A stretch of 64,000 nucleotides of DNA from Rhizopus sp. PT2906 (Eukaryota > Mucoromycota > Mucoromycetes > Mucorales > Rhizopodaceae), in NCBI GenBank assembly GCA_025529335.1, contig JAMYHX010000092.1, positions 47,061 through 111,060 on the forward strand. The letters are read 5' to 3'. Shown here one piece after another: positions 1 to 10,671 of this stretch. Under the pieces are notes generated by a model. That model had not been told where the DNA came from, made no database searches, and saw only the letters and a list, made by a program, of their open reading frames with translations. The first letter of the stretch is position 1; every line of letters begins with the position of its first letter. A program made the position numbers and the translations under genes.

Positions 1-361
1 ATACAATTTTCAATTTATGCATCGTATCTTCTGTCGCCAAGTACCCCGTTTTCAATATCTTCCTTAAAAACGTTAGGGCCCCCGAGGAACCTTTGACATG
101 ATCACGTCCGAAGCGATTGCTGTCTTTAATGCCATAAGGACCTGAAGCCTTCAATAAAAGTGTCTCCATAACTCATATTTCCGCAATTGCATTTACTTTA
201 AAATCCTCATCTGATGCATCTAACAGTATTTCTTCCAAGCGAAATGCTATTGGTGTTGCGGCTGATTTAACAGCCAAATCAATCGCTGGCCATACGATTT
301 CGTGGTTGAATGAAGATTCTCCGTCTTTAATTTCTCTATTGCTGCTGGTATAATGATGCTA
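1..361 (-). pseudogene. Stop-interrupted fragment of an unknown gene, running off the left edge
   Basis: On the minus strand one reading frame is open from the TAG at 359-361 down to position 1, except for a single in-frame TGA at 173-175. Before the TGA it encodes segments such as FNHEIVWPAIDLAVK and EEILLDASDEDFKVNA; immediately after it comes METLLLKASGPYGIKDSN, then ALTFLRKILKTGYLATEDT, without a change of frame. The composition (acidic patches, no low complexity) looks like real former coding sequence. I cannot assign a function or see a domain. An alternative is an unrecognised intron around the TGA, but I see no usable GT..AG pair there. The gene continues beyond the window, so its length is unknown. 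Confidence 0.5.
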
Positions 362-736
362 CATAGAAAGCGTGAATATTTGGTTTTGAACTAATACTAT
401 AGGGAAACACTACGCAACATATCTACATAACACATCTGCATCATATGCGACATAAGCAATTCGATTTACACATCAAACAGCACTTCTATCATATTTACCT
501 TATAAACATGCCATCTTGTTGTAAAATATTAGTTGAACAAAGGAAGTACAAAAAACTGATCACAAAATACGTTATTCTCATAGACGCGTTATGCTCAATT
601 CTTATTGGCTGGGATAAATTCATGCAATAATCCTGTTTTTTATAAAATGAATAACGAACTTTAACATAATAAAGAGATTACTACAGATTCATCCAAACAT
701 GCTTCCCTTATATTTTAGTGTTGTACATAATGTTGT

Positions 737-1110
737 GTGAGTGTGGCTTGTCTAATGCAAATTGAATTGCTTACGTCACATGTTATGCGAATGCTGTGCA
801 GATATGTTGTACCAATAACAAAGCCTATGGAAGAAATGTCGTCTACACTTAACAAGCTTGGTTTACATAATATGTCTGTTGTTATGGATAATATTACGAT
901 ATACAAAACCGTAGAGGTCGTAACAATGGGCATACTGTTTTGTTTCTATCACCATACTTGACTTTTTTAAACCTCATTGAAGAGTGTTGGTCAATGATTA
1001 AGGAATAAGTACGTAAAATACCTCTTTTGAAGAAAGAAATGATTGCTAACAGAACTGAAGAGGCATTCAAGAAAGTTACGGCTGAAGACTGTCAAGGTTA
1101 GATCCGTCAC
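737..1110 (+). pseudogene. Decayed Tc1/mariner (DDE_3-type) transposase, C-terminal part
   Basis: Two frames together retain the end of a DDE_3 transposase. The first (to about 958) contains VVMDNITIYKTVEVV, matching the 'MDNAxIH' catalytic-Asp motif with the His lost. The second (about 964-1105) contains FLNLIEECWSMIKE, matching the 'LNPIEExWSxIK' block that carries the third catalytic residue, followed by an in-frame TAA, then NRTEEAFKKVTAEDCQG and another stop. A frameshift, at least two stops and loss of the N-terminal two thirds show that it is dead. The family assignment rests on the two motifs and their order; no terminal inverted repeats were recognised. Confidence 0.75.
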
Positions 1111-2645
1111 TAACAAAGATTATTTACAAAGTGTATAGATATGGAAAGAATATGTGTACAACTAATAAATCTATTTTTGTTAAAACTTTTATTTATATTG
1201 TTTTTGTAATATACGTACTGATGATCAAACCTTTCTACAGATGATCAAAAACTCTACTACTTGCTGAGAGTTTCTATTGGATATAAAATATTGCTTTTTT
1301 GGAAATGGTTTACGATACGTCTGTAGGATATTCCTTAATTTATACAACACTATTTGAACAAAAAAGGCATTATTCAGAGTATATAAGCTTATCAAATAAT
1401 TTACGCGTAAAGTCTTTAGTTTGCCACTCGCAAACAAGTATTTTATAATACGACTAAAGCAAATAATCATCTATTACAAAGCTGATTAAAAAAATTAGAC
1501 GCCGTTTTACCTAAAAGTGGTTATGATCTCAACACAGAACAATTCCTGCCTTATCCCTAAATTAATTGCATATTATCTTATCTTCTTTTTATCTTCCTAA
1601 AGTTCGAATTATTTCCCCTGAACCAAAATGTTCTATATATTTATTTTGTATTAGAGTGTGAATTTTATCCAAAACGTTCTATAGTCATAGGCACGCCTTT
1701 TTCTCTTTCTAAAAGAGGCCAAGGATCACATGATAGTAGCCAATAGCTTAGAAAAAGGTTGGATATATACCTAAAAAAGCAGGTGCTCTCTTATGTAGTA
1801 CATGTTTTTGCGATTCAACACTGTTACCAAAAATAGTACACTTAACGATTGTAACTATCATTTACACAACAACAGTCTTGCATATATTATAGCTCTTTTA
1901 ATTTGAATGGATTAAAGGACAAAAGCAAGAAGAATACAGTACCATATCCTGTCTTTGAAAAGAGGATATAAGAAATCAGCTGTTACAAGTTTGCCTTTTT
2001 GTTATGAATCAATGCTTACCACAATAAACAGACCCACTTTAATCAATTAAAAAATACTACCATGTTTTAATTTCCATATGCAGGTTTTAACTTTTTCTTT
2101 AAAGCAATATTTACATGAAACTGTTTATAATATTACGATGATTCCAAAGCGTGCTCTTTTTGGTGTTATTTACAACTGGAACTATATAAAGGGGTATTTG
2201 CTTACATAACATAAGCAACGGTATTTTAGAAAGATCGACAATTTCATTTGATTTCATCGATCGAAGAAAATTGATATAGAGTATTTTCATCCTGCAGAAA
2301 AAAAAATGATAAGGGGCTCTTTGCATTAGGTCTTTTCTACCAAAGAAGGTATCTCCGTAAAGATAAGGTTTGCGCTAGTTACATTTTACTGTGGGAACAG
2401 GCTACTTTATTTCACTTTCGTCATTTAGAAACCTTCAGAAAAATAATAATTCCAAGGAACAAACCTTTCCGAGTTTATTTGTTTATTTCGAATATTTTTT
2501 ATATTAAAATGTACATGTATTACTCCTTTTTTTTTTTAACCTTTTTAAAGAATGACAAGCAACGTCCTTCTTCATGGATTAACTCTCAATACTTGGGTTA
2601 TGCATAGTCTTCCGATTGTGTACTTCAGTATCCTTTTCAACTCTT

Positions 2646-2682
<37 letters not shown>

Positions 2683-3246
2683 TTAATGTACAACTTTGTA
2701 TCCATAGTTACTAAAACCGTCACCAAGGAAAAAGTATTACGAACTATCTAGAAACTCGGTCTAATGCGTTTCTACACCGATGAATAAACTCAGATGGATA
2801 CGTATTTTAACAACCGATATCATCGTATGGTTCAATTGGTTACTTTAAATCGTAGTTCCTTTTTTTTCTTTCCTTACCTAAATACTGGGTTGTTACACAA
2901 ATCTTGATTTATAAAGAATAAAAAATAGAATAACCCGCAATCTTATAAAATATCCTAGACAATAGGAGTTTCCATTTATCACCATGGCAATATATCCTTT
3001 TTTGAGAAAATAAGAAAAAGTTAATTTTTTTTCCCCACTTTTCCTCCTTTTCTATCTTCCTCCCGCTCGTCTCCTTCCCTGATCCTTTCACTTTAAAAAG
3101 TAATAGGGATACCATCCATATTTAGTAATAATATAGACCAACAAAAAGAAGTTGCATTTCATATTAAATCGGTAAATCATTTTTCACTTTTTCTTTTTTC
3201 CACTCTTATATTTTTTTTAACTGGGTAACCAATCAGGTCCATTGTC
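1111..3246. other. Non-coding A+T-rich spacer
   Basis: I see no convincing gene here. Short open frames exist on both strands (for example the minus-strand 81-codon frame at 1225-1470) but show no recognisable motif. The region holds a 32-nt T run (2648-2679) and pyrimidine-rich stretches just before the HSF-type gene, including a CCAAT-like sequence near 3227. Confidence 0.5.
2648..2679. repeat. Homopolymer run of 32 T
   Basis: An uninterrupted run of 32 T in the spacer. It could be the A-tail of an old retroposed sequence on the minus strand, or plain slippage; nothing flanking it decides. Confidence 0.9.
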
Positions 3247-4252
3247 ATGTCTGACCATTTAATCGAAGGGACAGAACAAAAACTTTCAGGCAAGCACGGC
3301 TACATTGAGCAATTCTTTAGAGTGACTCCAACAAAGAACGCGGCATTCATTACGAAATTATACAAGCAAGTAAAAAAACCATTTTCTACGAGCGCTCTTT
3401 TAACATTTAACAGTATGGTAGAGGAGGAGAGTACGGCTCATTTGATCACTTGGACCGGATCTGGAGATAAATTTACAATCTTTAATAATGTCGAATTCTC
3501 CAATAAGGTCTTGCCTCGTTATTTTAAACACTGCAACTGGTCCAGCTTTGTAAGACAATTGAACAGTAAAGTAAAAATCCGTAATATTCTTATCGTTTCT
3601 TTCTAACCTATCTTTAGTGTACGATTTTCATAAAATCAACGAAAATAACTCAGAAGGAGATAAATCTCCTAAAAGCAACAATGAGCAACAAAGATGGGAT
3701 TTCAAGCATCCTTGCTTTATGCGTCATGGAAGAGATCGTTTACACAAGATTAGACGGAAATCACCTCGACATCGCATTGCTAACACAGGTTGTGAATCGT
3801 CTAATAGCAGCAGCTCGTGTGGCAATACTCCGGAAGATCCAACGACTAGTTCATTAATCTACAACACAAGTTATACCAACAATGTGCAAATGAATGAAAA
3901 CAAAGCACTTGAAGATGTCATCCTTCAATTGAAAAGCACCACAGAACAGATCGAACTGAAACTTGAATCTACCACAAATGAAATACTCTATCTAAGGCAA
4001 GTTGCTGCCACACAACAAAAAGTAAGAAAAAACAGAAAGAAAACGCCATTGTCGGAGAATTCATGCTTGATATAGCTTTTGAATGATCTATTGGGTTGTA
4101 TACACCACTTGAAAAGTGGCAATGGATCTCCAAACTCGGAACAATCAAGGAAACCAACGAAAATACATGAGCTATTGGAACCAAACAACAGTTGCCATGG
4201 CGATCATCAACTGGCTAGTGGGCGTGGTCACGCCAAACGCCGCAAGACTTAG
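3247..4252 (+). CDS. Heat-shock-factor-type transcription factor, three exons
   Basis: Model: exons 3247-3565, 3618-4021, 4076-4252; 299 residues. The DNA-binding domain (about residues 32-112) has the HSF signature: FITKLYKQV, LITWTGSGDKFTIFN, VLPRYFKHCNWSSFVRQLN and then MYDFHKIN. The first intron splits the ATG codon between RQLN and YDFHKIN, which is why two separate frames are seen. Further on come DFKHPCFMRHGRDRLHKIRRK, typical of the end of HSF domains, and a heptad-like stretch (ALEDVILQLKSTTEQIELKL) resembling the HR-A/B trimerisation coiled coil. The second intron (54 nt) ends in TAG that would be an in-frame stop if the intron were retained, giving a protein cut soon after the coiled coil. 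The protein is short for an HSF and lacks a long activation domain, so it may be an HSF-like regulator rather than the main heat-shock factor. Confidence 0.87.
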
Positions 4253-4258
4253 ACAACA

Positions 4259-4349
4259 AGGAATAAGGAAGTACACTTTTGAACATCACAATAACTGACA
4301 CAGGGTTATCAACATAGCCACATATGCGCGGTAGTACTTCCTTATTCCT
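4259..4349 (+). repeat. 16-bp perfect inverted repeat just after the HSF-type stop codon
   Basis: Arm 4259-4274 (AGGAATAAGGAAGTAC) is exactly complementary to 4334-4349, with a 59-nt loop. It begins 6 nt after the stop codon of the HSF-type gene, so it would form a stem-loop in that mRNA's 3' UTR. It could instead be a tiny TIR element; no target-site duplication is evident. The rest of the spacer up to 4629 shows only a G run (about 4383-4391) and no gene. Confidence 0.7.
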
Positions 4350-4629
4350 CCAAATCAGCACTTTTTATCACAAAAAGGTGCGTTGGGGGGGGACAATAAG
4401 GAACATTTTCATTCGCTCCAATATCTTTTGGAGTAAATGCTGTATATCCATTTCTAATTTAAGCATGGAGTCAAACAATAAAAAGAAGAGGTAAGATAGC
4501 AAACAGAAAAAAAAAGGGGTGTAAAAATGACATTTTTGTAAAGTACTCACACTTATCAGACATTGAACAATCATTGCTACCAGCCAGTCTTTTTTCACTT
4601 TTCTTTTCTTTTCTTTTCTAAATAAAATA

Positions 4630-5592
4630 ATGCTTGACTTTATAAAGAATGGATTTTATAACTCTATTCAAACCGAATCAGACCAGTTAAGACCTCATGG
4701 TATACTTTGCTTTTTTTAAATGTAGCTTAATTACCCATTGATTCCTTATGTGCTAGTCTATGTGAATGTATACGACATGGTACATAAAGACATAATAGCT
4801 CTTGTTCAAATATTAATCACCATGTAGCTTCAACCCAACTATATTACAAATATTGGTTATTATGCTTTTGGATTAGGTAACGTCTATTTACTCAAATATT
4901 ATAAACGAAAAAGGTCTCATGTGCAGAACAACAGGCATCTTTCATTCAGGAGTAGAAATTAATGGAAAGGAGTATTGCTTTGGTGGTCACGCTATGAGCA
5001 ATGTCACTGGAGTCTTTGTCGTTGAACCCAAGATTGGCATACCCGAGCTCATCTTAAAGTAAAGAAAGATGTATTTGATCAAGTGATAATATTCATCCCT
5101 CTTATTAGACGCACCATCGATATGGGACCCATGCGACTAACAGACAAGGAGTTTGAGGAGACGCTAACAGCCATCTCTGACGAGTTTACAGGGCCATCCT
5201 ACAACCTCTTGATGAGGAATTGCAATCATTTTACCGAAGAATTCGTCTATAGACTCACACAGAAAAGGACACCAGCATGGATCAACCGAGCAGCCAAACT
5301 GGGCACCATGTTCCCGTGTGTTGTACCATGGGAATGGATACAACCACCAGAACTTGGAGAAGAAGAAGAGGAAGAGGTAGAACCAGAAACTCCACAATCC
5401 GTGCCGAACTCAACACGACCGTCGACCACTATCCAACGACGATCATCAACAGTGTCCTTACTTTCAAATCGACACCCGCCTTACTCTTACACAGAAGGAA
5501 GAAACCCCAGTCAGGAACGACTGGTGCCTCCTGTGGTCAACTTTCAGGGCATCATGCTGCCTGCGTCGAGTGAAACGGCCAACAGAGAATAA
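4630..5592 (+). CDS. PPPDE-family (DeSI-2-like) deSUMOylating isopeptidase / thiol peptidase
   Basis: Model: exons 4630-4699, 4757-4779, 4828-4876, 4935-5058, 5109-5592; 249 residues, all junctions in phase. The PPPDE core reads VYVNVYDML, NYITNIGYYAFGLG, IFHSGVEINGKEYCFGGH, then GPSYNLLMRNCNHFTEEF. The catalytic pair expected for the family is present: His51 in IFHSG and Cys127 in RNCNHF. Family members remove SUMO or ubiquitin from substrates or act as related thiol hydrolases, usually in the cytosol. The domain is followed by PWEWIQPPELGEEEEEE and a Ser/Thr/Pro-rich disordered tail. The start codon was chosen because it is the only upstream ATG that joins the first short exons in frame; the first 22 residues are the least certain part. 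It ends 11 bp from the convergent neighbour at 5604. Confidence 0.85.
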
Positions 5593-5603
5593 AAAAACAT
5601 TAT

Positions 5604-6155
5604 TTATTTCCTTTTCTGACGCCTAAGCAGTTGTTGGGGGGCAATGTAGCTTTCACTTGCGAGATACTCTGGATCCATATCCGATTTCTTTAAGCACGTC
5701 AGGCAAACCTTGATGTTGGATCGACCCACGACCGCTTCCAGTCGCTTGGGCAACGATCGCACGGTAAGAGCGACCATGCGATACCCATTCTTTTGCTTTG
5801 TGTCTTCCGACTTGGACCCCTTGGGTGGTCGTCCACGTCGGGGAATTGTCTTGATCAAATGGTGACCTTGTTCAAAGATAAACGGTTCTTCGCGGTAAAA
5901 CACGTGTTTTGGATGTTCGCAGTGGCCGACCCTTGTCGAGCGATTTCTCTTTCGCTTCTCTTCTTCGGTTGATGAGACAGAGTTGTCTGATGAGAGTTCT
6001 GAAAAATTAGCCAAGTACGCGAGAAATTCGACATCATGTATTGGTTCGGTAGTTGCTAGATTTGTATCGTTAGTATCCATCATTCCGTTGGTTTGGAGAA
6101 ATGAAAGTAGAGACTCTTGCTCTTCAGGTATCGTATTTGATTGTAAGTTGTTCAT
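5604..6155 (-). CDS. Unknown 183-residue basic protein with an AT-hook-like motif
   Basis: Single-exon frame reading from 6155 to 5604. It has an acidic/Ser-rich N-terminal part (residues 1-65), a basic patch (EEEKRKRNRSTRVG), an AT-hook-like RRGRPPKGSK near residue 106-115, and a C-terminal CLTCLKKSDMDPEYLA with a CxxC pair. HCEHPKH earlier supplies more possible zinc ligands. This suggests a nuclear, perhaps DNA-binding protein, but I do not recognise a family. Its stop codon lies 11 bp from that of the PPPDE gene, so the two 3' ends must overlap as transcripts. The start is the first Met of the frame; the upstream spacer is A+T-rich. Confidence 0.65.
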   Translation of the reverse strand: MNNLQSNTIPEEQESLLSFLQTNGMMDTNDTNLATTEPIHDVEFLAYLANFSELSSDNSVSSTEEEKRKRNRSTRVGHCEHPKHVFYREEPFIFEQGHHLIKTIPRRGRPPKGSKSEDTKQKNGYRMVALTVRSLPKRLEAVVGRSNIKVCLTCLKKSDMDPEYLASESYIAPQQLLRRQKRK

Positions 6156-6520
6156 ATAAACACTCTAGAAAAGAAGGGAAAAGAAAGAATAGAGGGTTGA
6201 GTGTGATATTTATTGTATTTGCTGTCACTCTGTTGATGTATCATCATTTAATCATTTTCATCCTTTGAGAAAAAAAAAAAACAACTTCATCACTGATAGA
6301 CCAATAGATTGGTGAAAATGAAGTTGTTATGACTTGATTGAAACAGGAATTTGTTTAGTGCCATTTTTACCTTGGTAATATGTTCCTTTGGTTTGATGCT
6401 CTTTTTTATTTATTAGGTGAGTAAATTTATGCGTCTTTTGCATAAACTGAGTTCTCCCATAAGATAGAAATTTAATCACAGTCCCTCTTTAGTTCCCCCT
6501 TTTTTCCATACACTTTTCAA
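6156..6520. other. Divergent promoter region
   Basis: Spacer between the divergent AT-hook-like gene and the aminopeptidase. It holds a 13-A run (about 6270-6282) and pyrimidine-rich stretches before 6521. No gene is seen. Confidence 0.5.
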
Positions 6521-8240
6521 ATGTTGACTTGTTTACGACAATCCACATTTCGACAGCCCCAGAATTTACTCAAAAGGTTCTTCTCCAATAAGCAGGGCTT
6601 TGACAGTCTCGTGATTGGCGCATATACAGAGCCCTGTCAATTGACTACATCACATGCGTCGAATGCGACTCGTCAATTTCTGGAGGAGCAACTCAAATTG
6701 ACTCGATTCAAAAAGAAGCACGACGTACGAACATTCTATAATCTGGGAGGTGTATCTCAAGTTGCTGTCGTATCGTTAGGAAAGAAAGAAGAAGTGGAAG
6801 CGGAGACAGTTCGAATGGCTGTAATATATACATATATACATGGACAATATGGACCGCAAAAAAAAATGCTGATTGATTTTAGACTGCGATAGGTATTCAA
6901 ACACTACAGAAGCAAGGTGTCAAGCACACAGGTATCGATGTCTCGGTGGATGCTCAGGCAGCAGCCGAGGGTGCGGTTCTTTCTCAGTTTAGATTTGATA
7001 AACTGAAGCAGGAAAAGAAACAAGAAGAGACGGTGATTGAACCTTATTTACCTGATCCGCAGGTATCCAAGCAATGGGAACAGGGTCGTGTATATGGAGT
7101 CTCACAAAATATTGCAAGAATGCTCATGACTTCACCTTCAAACCTGATGACACCAAAACTATTTGCTGAAGAAGTTGCCTATTTGTTGGCCGGATTGGAA
7201 AATATTGATATCAACGTTTATGATGAAGATTGGGCAAGTCGTCACAATATGAATGCTCTGTTATCTGTAGCAAAAGGGAGGTAAGTAGCAAACATAGTAA
7301 TGTGGATTGTTGATATTAAACACAAATATAGTGCCGAGCCTTTGAGGTTTCTAGAGATTTGCTACAAGGGCGCTAAGGACAAGAACGAGAAACCTTATGC
7401 ATTGGTTGGAAAGGGCATCACGTTTGATTCGGGTGGCATATCGCTCAAGCCATCAGCCAACATGGCTCTCATGAAGGGTGACATGGGCGGCGCAGCGACA
7501 GTGGCAGGAGCGCTTTATGGTATTTCCGAGATGCGACTGCCTGTCAACGTTGTTGCTGCCATCCCCTTGTGCGAAAACATGCCTTCGGGTAATGCGACCA
7601 AGCCCGGTGATGTGATTAAGGCCATGAATGGCAAATCAATCGAGATCCTCAACACGGATGCAGAAGGAAGATTGATCCTGGTACAACCTTTAGTGATGAA
7701 AAGAGATGGAGTAACTAACTGATGTGTGTGTAAAATAGGCTGATGCCCTTCATTACATCTCGTCCAAGTATCAGCCCAAGTGCATCATTGACCTTGCTAC
7801 TTTGACTGGAGCCATGGATGTTGCCTTGGGTCAAGTCTATGCTGGTGTATTTACCAATTCAGATGAGTTGTGGAAAAAGCTAAAGGAAGCAGGTGATGCC
7901 GTGTCTGATCCGTTCTGGCGTATGCCCCTTCATGACGACTATATTCGTGATATGAAAGAATCCATAGTAGCAGATCTAAGCAACGTCGGCTATACCCGCT
8001 CTGGTGGGTCATGTGCCGCAGCAAGATTCTTACAAGAGTTTGTTGATAAAGACACTCCTTGGGCTCATATAGACATAGCAGGCGTCATGGAGTCATCAGC
8101 CACACGGGGATACAATATCAAGGGAATGAGCGGTAAGGTCTTTTGTTTATTATAATCAAACGTGTACATTAATTGATATTTAATCAGGGCGACCCACAAG
8201 AGCATTAATAGAACTAACGAAAAGGTCAATAGAATGTTAA
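6521..8240 (+). CDS. M17-family leucyl aminopeptidase, probably mitochondrial
   Basis: Model: exons 6521-6820, 6883-7280, 7332-7680, 7739-8132, 8188-8240; 497 residues. The M17 catalytic domain is clear: [16 protein letters not shown] and [15 protein letters not shown] carry the metal-binding Lys and Asp residues, and [16 protein letters not shown] is the family signature NTDAEGR, split by an intron after ILIL-type [23 protein letters not shown] and WAHIDIAGV follow. The enzyme removes N-terminal residues using two divalent metals, normally as a hexamer. The N-terminus ([25 protein letters not shown]) is basic and lacks acids, consistent with a mitochondrial presequence. The first intron has only one possible donor; acceptor 6882 was chosen because it restores [11 protein letters not shown] in frame. 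Confidence 0.93.
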
Positions 8241-8627
8241 AATGCGGACTAGGTGATCAGTTGCCTACAACAAATCAAAAAGAGTTTAATAAATCCAATG
8301 CGAGTAAAAAGACGAGTGCTTATTGGTTTGACCGTACGTCATTTTACTGCAAACATTTTAAGAAGACTTTGGTTAGATTTCTACATAAATTGTAAACAGT
8401 TCACAGGGTGCTCGTATACACGTAGTCTATATAGTCATTAAAGGAAAGGATGTCATGAGTGATAAAGCTAAGGATAACAATAAGATAAAGAATGGAAAGG
8501 GGGAGGATTAATAAAGGGTCTCTTTTATATAAAAGTTTTTTTATTTTTATTTTCAAAGGGGGTCAAAACTGAAATAAGTTTATATAAAAAGAATCAAGGG
8601 CATTCCATTTCTTTTCTTTTATCATAA
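8241..8627. other. Spacer, no gene seen
   Basis: Downstream of the aminopeptidase and upstream of SHO1. A 62-codon frame at 8253-8441 has no family-like features. A T-rich stretch (about 8530-8560) and a pyrimidine-rich leader precede 8628. Confidence 0.5.
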
Positions 8628-9523
8628 ATGCACTGTTCTCTTTTTCAAGTGTTTGTCTGCTTGATTGCCATCGCTGGATGGTTTATTAGTTTTGTAGGCT
8701 TATTGATGGCTCGTACGATCAGTCAGACGATATCATGGTACATTATTGGCTTTGAATTATTTTTGGTGTCCTTTTCATGCGCTGTGCTTTGGACAAACAC
8801 ATCAAAGACATATTATCCTGTGGTAAATCAATAACAAATAGATAAAGATCAATGACTGATATTTAATATAGGTCCTGACATTCACAGCCGTCAGTATATC
8901 CTATAGTATAAATGAAATAGCGATCAATGTTGCGACCAGAACACCTGCGTTGATTGCAGTAGCATCTGGCTATTTCATTTTAATTGTAACTCAAGTAAAT
9001 AATAGCAATTATAAGAGTAAAAGTCACCATTATTCATGAGTTTATGTATATAGATTATCTGGATCTTTCAATTTGGAGTACAAAGACAAGAATATGACCA
9101 CGACATGGATGAGTACAGCCATGTATACATCAATAACTCATATAGAAAAGAACCAAGTTCGATCACGTTTGGCAACAGCATGCCAAGCTATCCTCTTCCA
9201 ATGCATGTTCAAGAAAGAGTAGCACCTATGCCTGTCTATCGAACAAACGAATCTCAGAATACAGTATATTTATCACCACATGCAGATTATGCGATCCCTG
9301 TGAAGGCTATCCACAGCTGTAAGTTAAAGATGGTTAAAGTAAACAGTGTATTGATCATTGAATAGATGAAGCAAATAAATCAGATCCAAATGAATTGTCA
9401 TTTCAAAAGGGAGAAGTGATGTATGTACACGAAATGAAAGGTAGTTGGTGGCAAGCAAAGAAATCAAATGGGGATATAGGCATGATACCAAGTAATTATG
9501 TAAGCTTTACAGCCGTAGATTAG
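8628..9523 (+). CDS. SHO1: Sho1-type osmosensor: four membrane segments and an SH3 domain
   Basis: Model: exons 8628-8822, 8872-8994, 9054-9318, 9366-9523; 246 residues. Four hydrophobic segments lie within residues 5-115 (FQVFVCLIAIAGWFISFVG; WYIIGFELFLVSFSCAVLW; two more in exons 2-3). A soluble linker with Pro and Tyr follows, and a C-terminal SH3 domain (about residues 186-242): VKAIHSYEANKSDPNELSF, GEVMYVHEMKGSWWQAK, GDIGMIPSNYV. Membrane topology plus terminal SH3 is the hallmark of Sho1, which in yeast recruits Pbs2 to the plasma membrane in the HOG osmotic pathway. The last intron sits inside the SH3 ALYDY-like motif. Length is somewhat shorter than the roughly 300-residue ascomycete proteins because the linker is short. 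Confidence 0.9.
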
Positions 9524-10671
9524 ACAATTGTTCATTATTTATATATTTATTATTATTATTATTTTGCTGCTATTCAATAAAGTGCGTGTATTTGTATTCG
9601 TTGTGTTCTAAAAGCATCAGATAAGAGATCAGATAAGCACAGTAACACCATGACTGCACTCGCTTCAATGTTTAACCGCTCTTGATTGGGTTATGACCCT
9701 TGCTTAACGCCTCTCTACCTTTTTATGTGTATCCTCAAGTTGTTTTTTAAGCATCTTAGTACCATCAGCATATAAAGTCAGATTATTAGCTTATATCAAA
9801 GCATGTGTGTAATCGATTCAGGTACAACTCTTGAATATTTGTCAGGCACAAACAATCTTTTAAACAGAAAACGAAAGCTTCCCCCTCCCTTTCAATTTGT
9901 CTGTACAAACCTTGTTCTCGTTTTCAGGTATCCATTTTAACAAAATTAAGCATTTTGTCGGATAGCTGATTTTCCGTCTACTCCACAGTTTCCAGATTTT
10001 GGGGGTTTCATTTACCACCCAAAAGATAAAGTGATGAGAGTGGGGCAAGTATCCCTTTTCGCTGTTGTTGTTGTAGTTTGAAGCCAAGTGTGTTGATGAC
10101 AATTCTATACCATCCTTATCACAAATATGTGTATACCAACATAAACGCTCCTCTCACTTCCAATTCTCTATTTATTTTTCAATGAAATCGTCCTTTTTAT
10201 ACAACTAAATAAAGCTTACTTTAAATGGTAAAACAAGTGTCATACAGAATCTTTAATTCTCAAATCTTCAAATTACAATATTTATATAATGTGAATGACT
10301 AAACACAGGATGCCAAATGAATATTATGTGTACCATAGAGTCATTATTTCTTCAAAAGGAAAGCAAATGCAAATTTGTAAGCGTTATTTGAACAATTCAA
10401 GCGGGAATAACTTTAGGCATTGCCCCGGTTTCCAATTTTTACATGTGACATCATTTCTAGGCAATATTGGCCTGTGACAAGGACTGTATCTTGCCTTATT
10501 TGGTATATAGTTTGTACTCCACTCTAGCGGGGTAACCCCTGCAGGATATCACAATTCATCAATTTTTTCTTATATAAGCCGTTTGGATGGAGTTTATTAT
10601 TTATTGAAATTTTCTCAATTTTTTCTTTTCTTTTCTTTTTTTTTTTTTTCTTATAAACAAAAAGAAGAAAG
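9524..10671. other. Intergenic region and citrate synthase promoter
   Basis: No convincing gene. It includes a TTA/TAT repeat (about 9545-9564) and a long pyrimidine tract (about 10612-10651) immediately before the citrate synthase start, as seen in highly expressed fungal promoters. A minus-strand 80-codon frame at 9860-10102 has no family features. Confidence 0.5.

Noticed and set aside
1225..1470. 81-codon minus-strand frame
   Set aside because: Lys/Ile/Tyr-rich random-like composition, no motif, within A+T-rich spacer.
9860..10102. 80-codon minus-strand frame
   Set aside because: No similarity recognised and no splice partners; probably chance.
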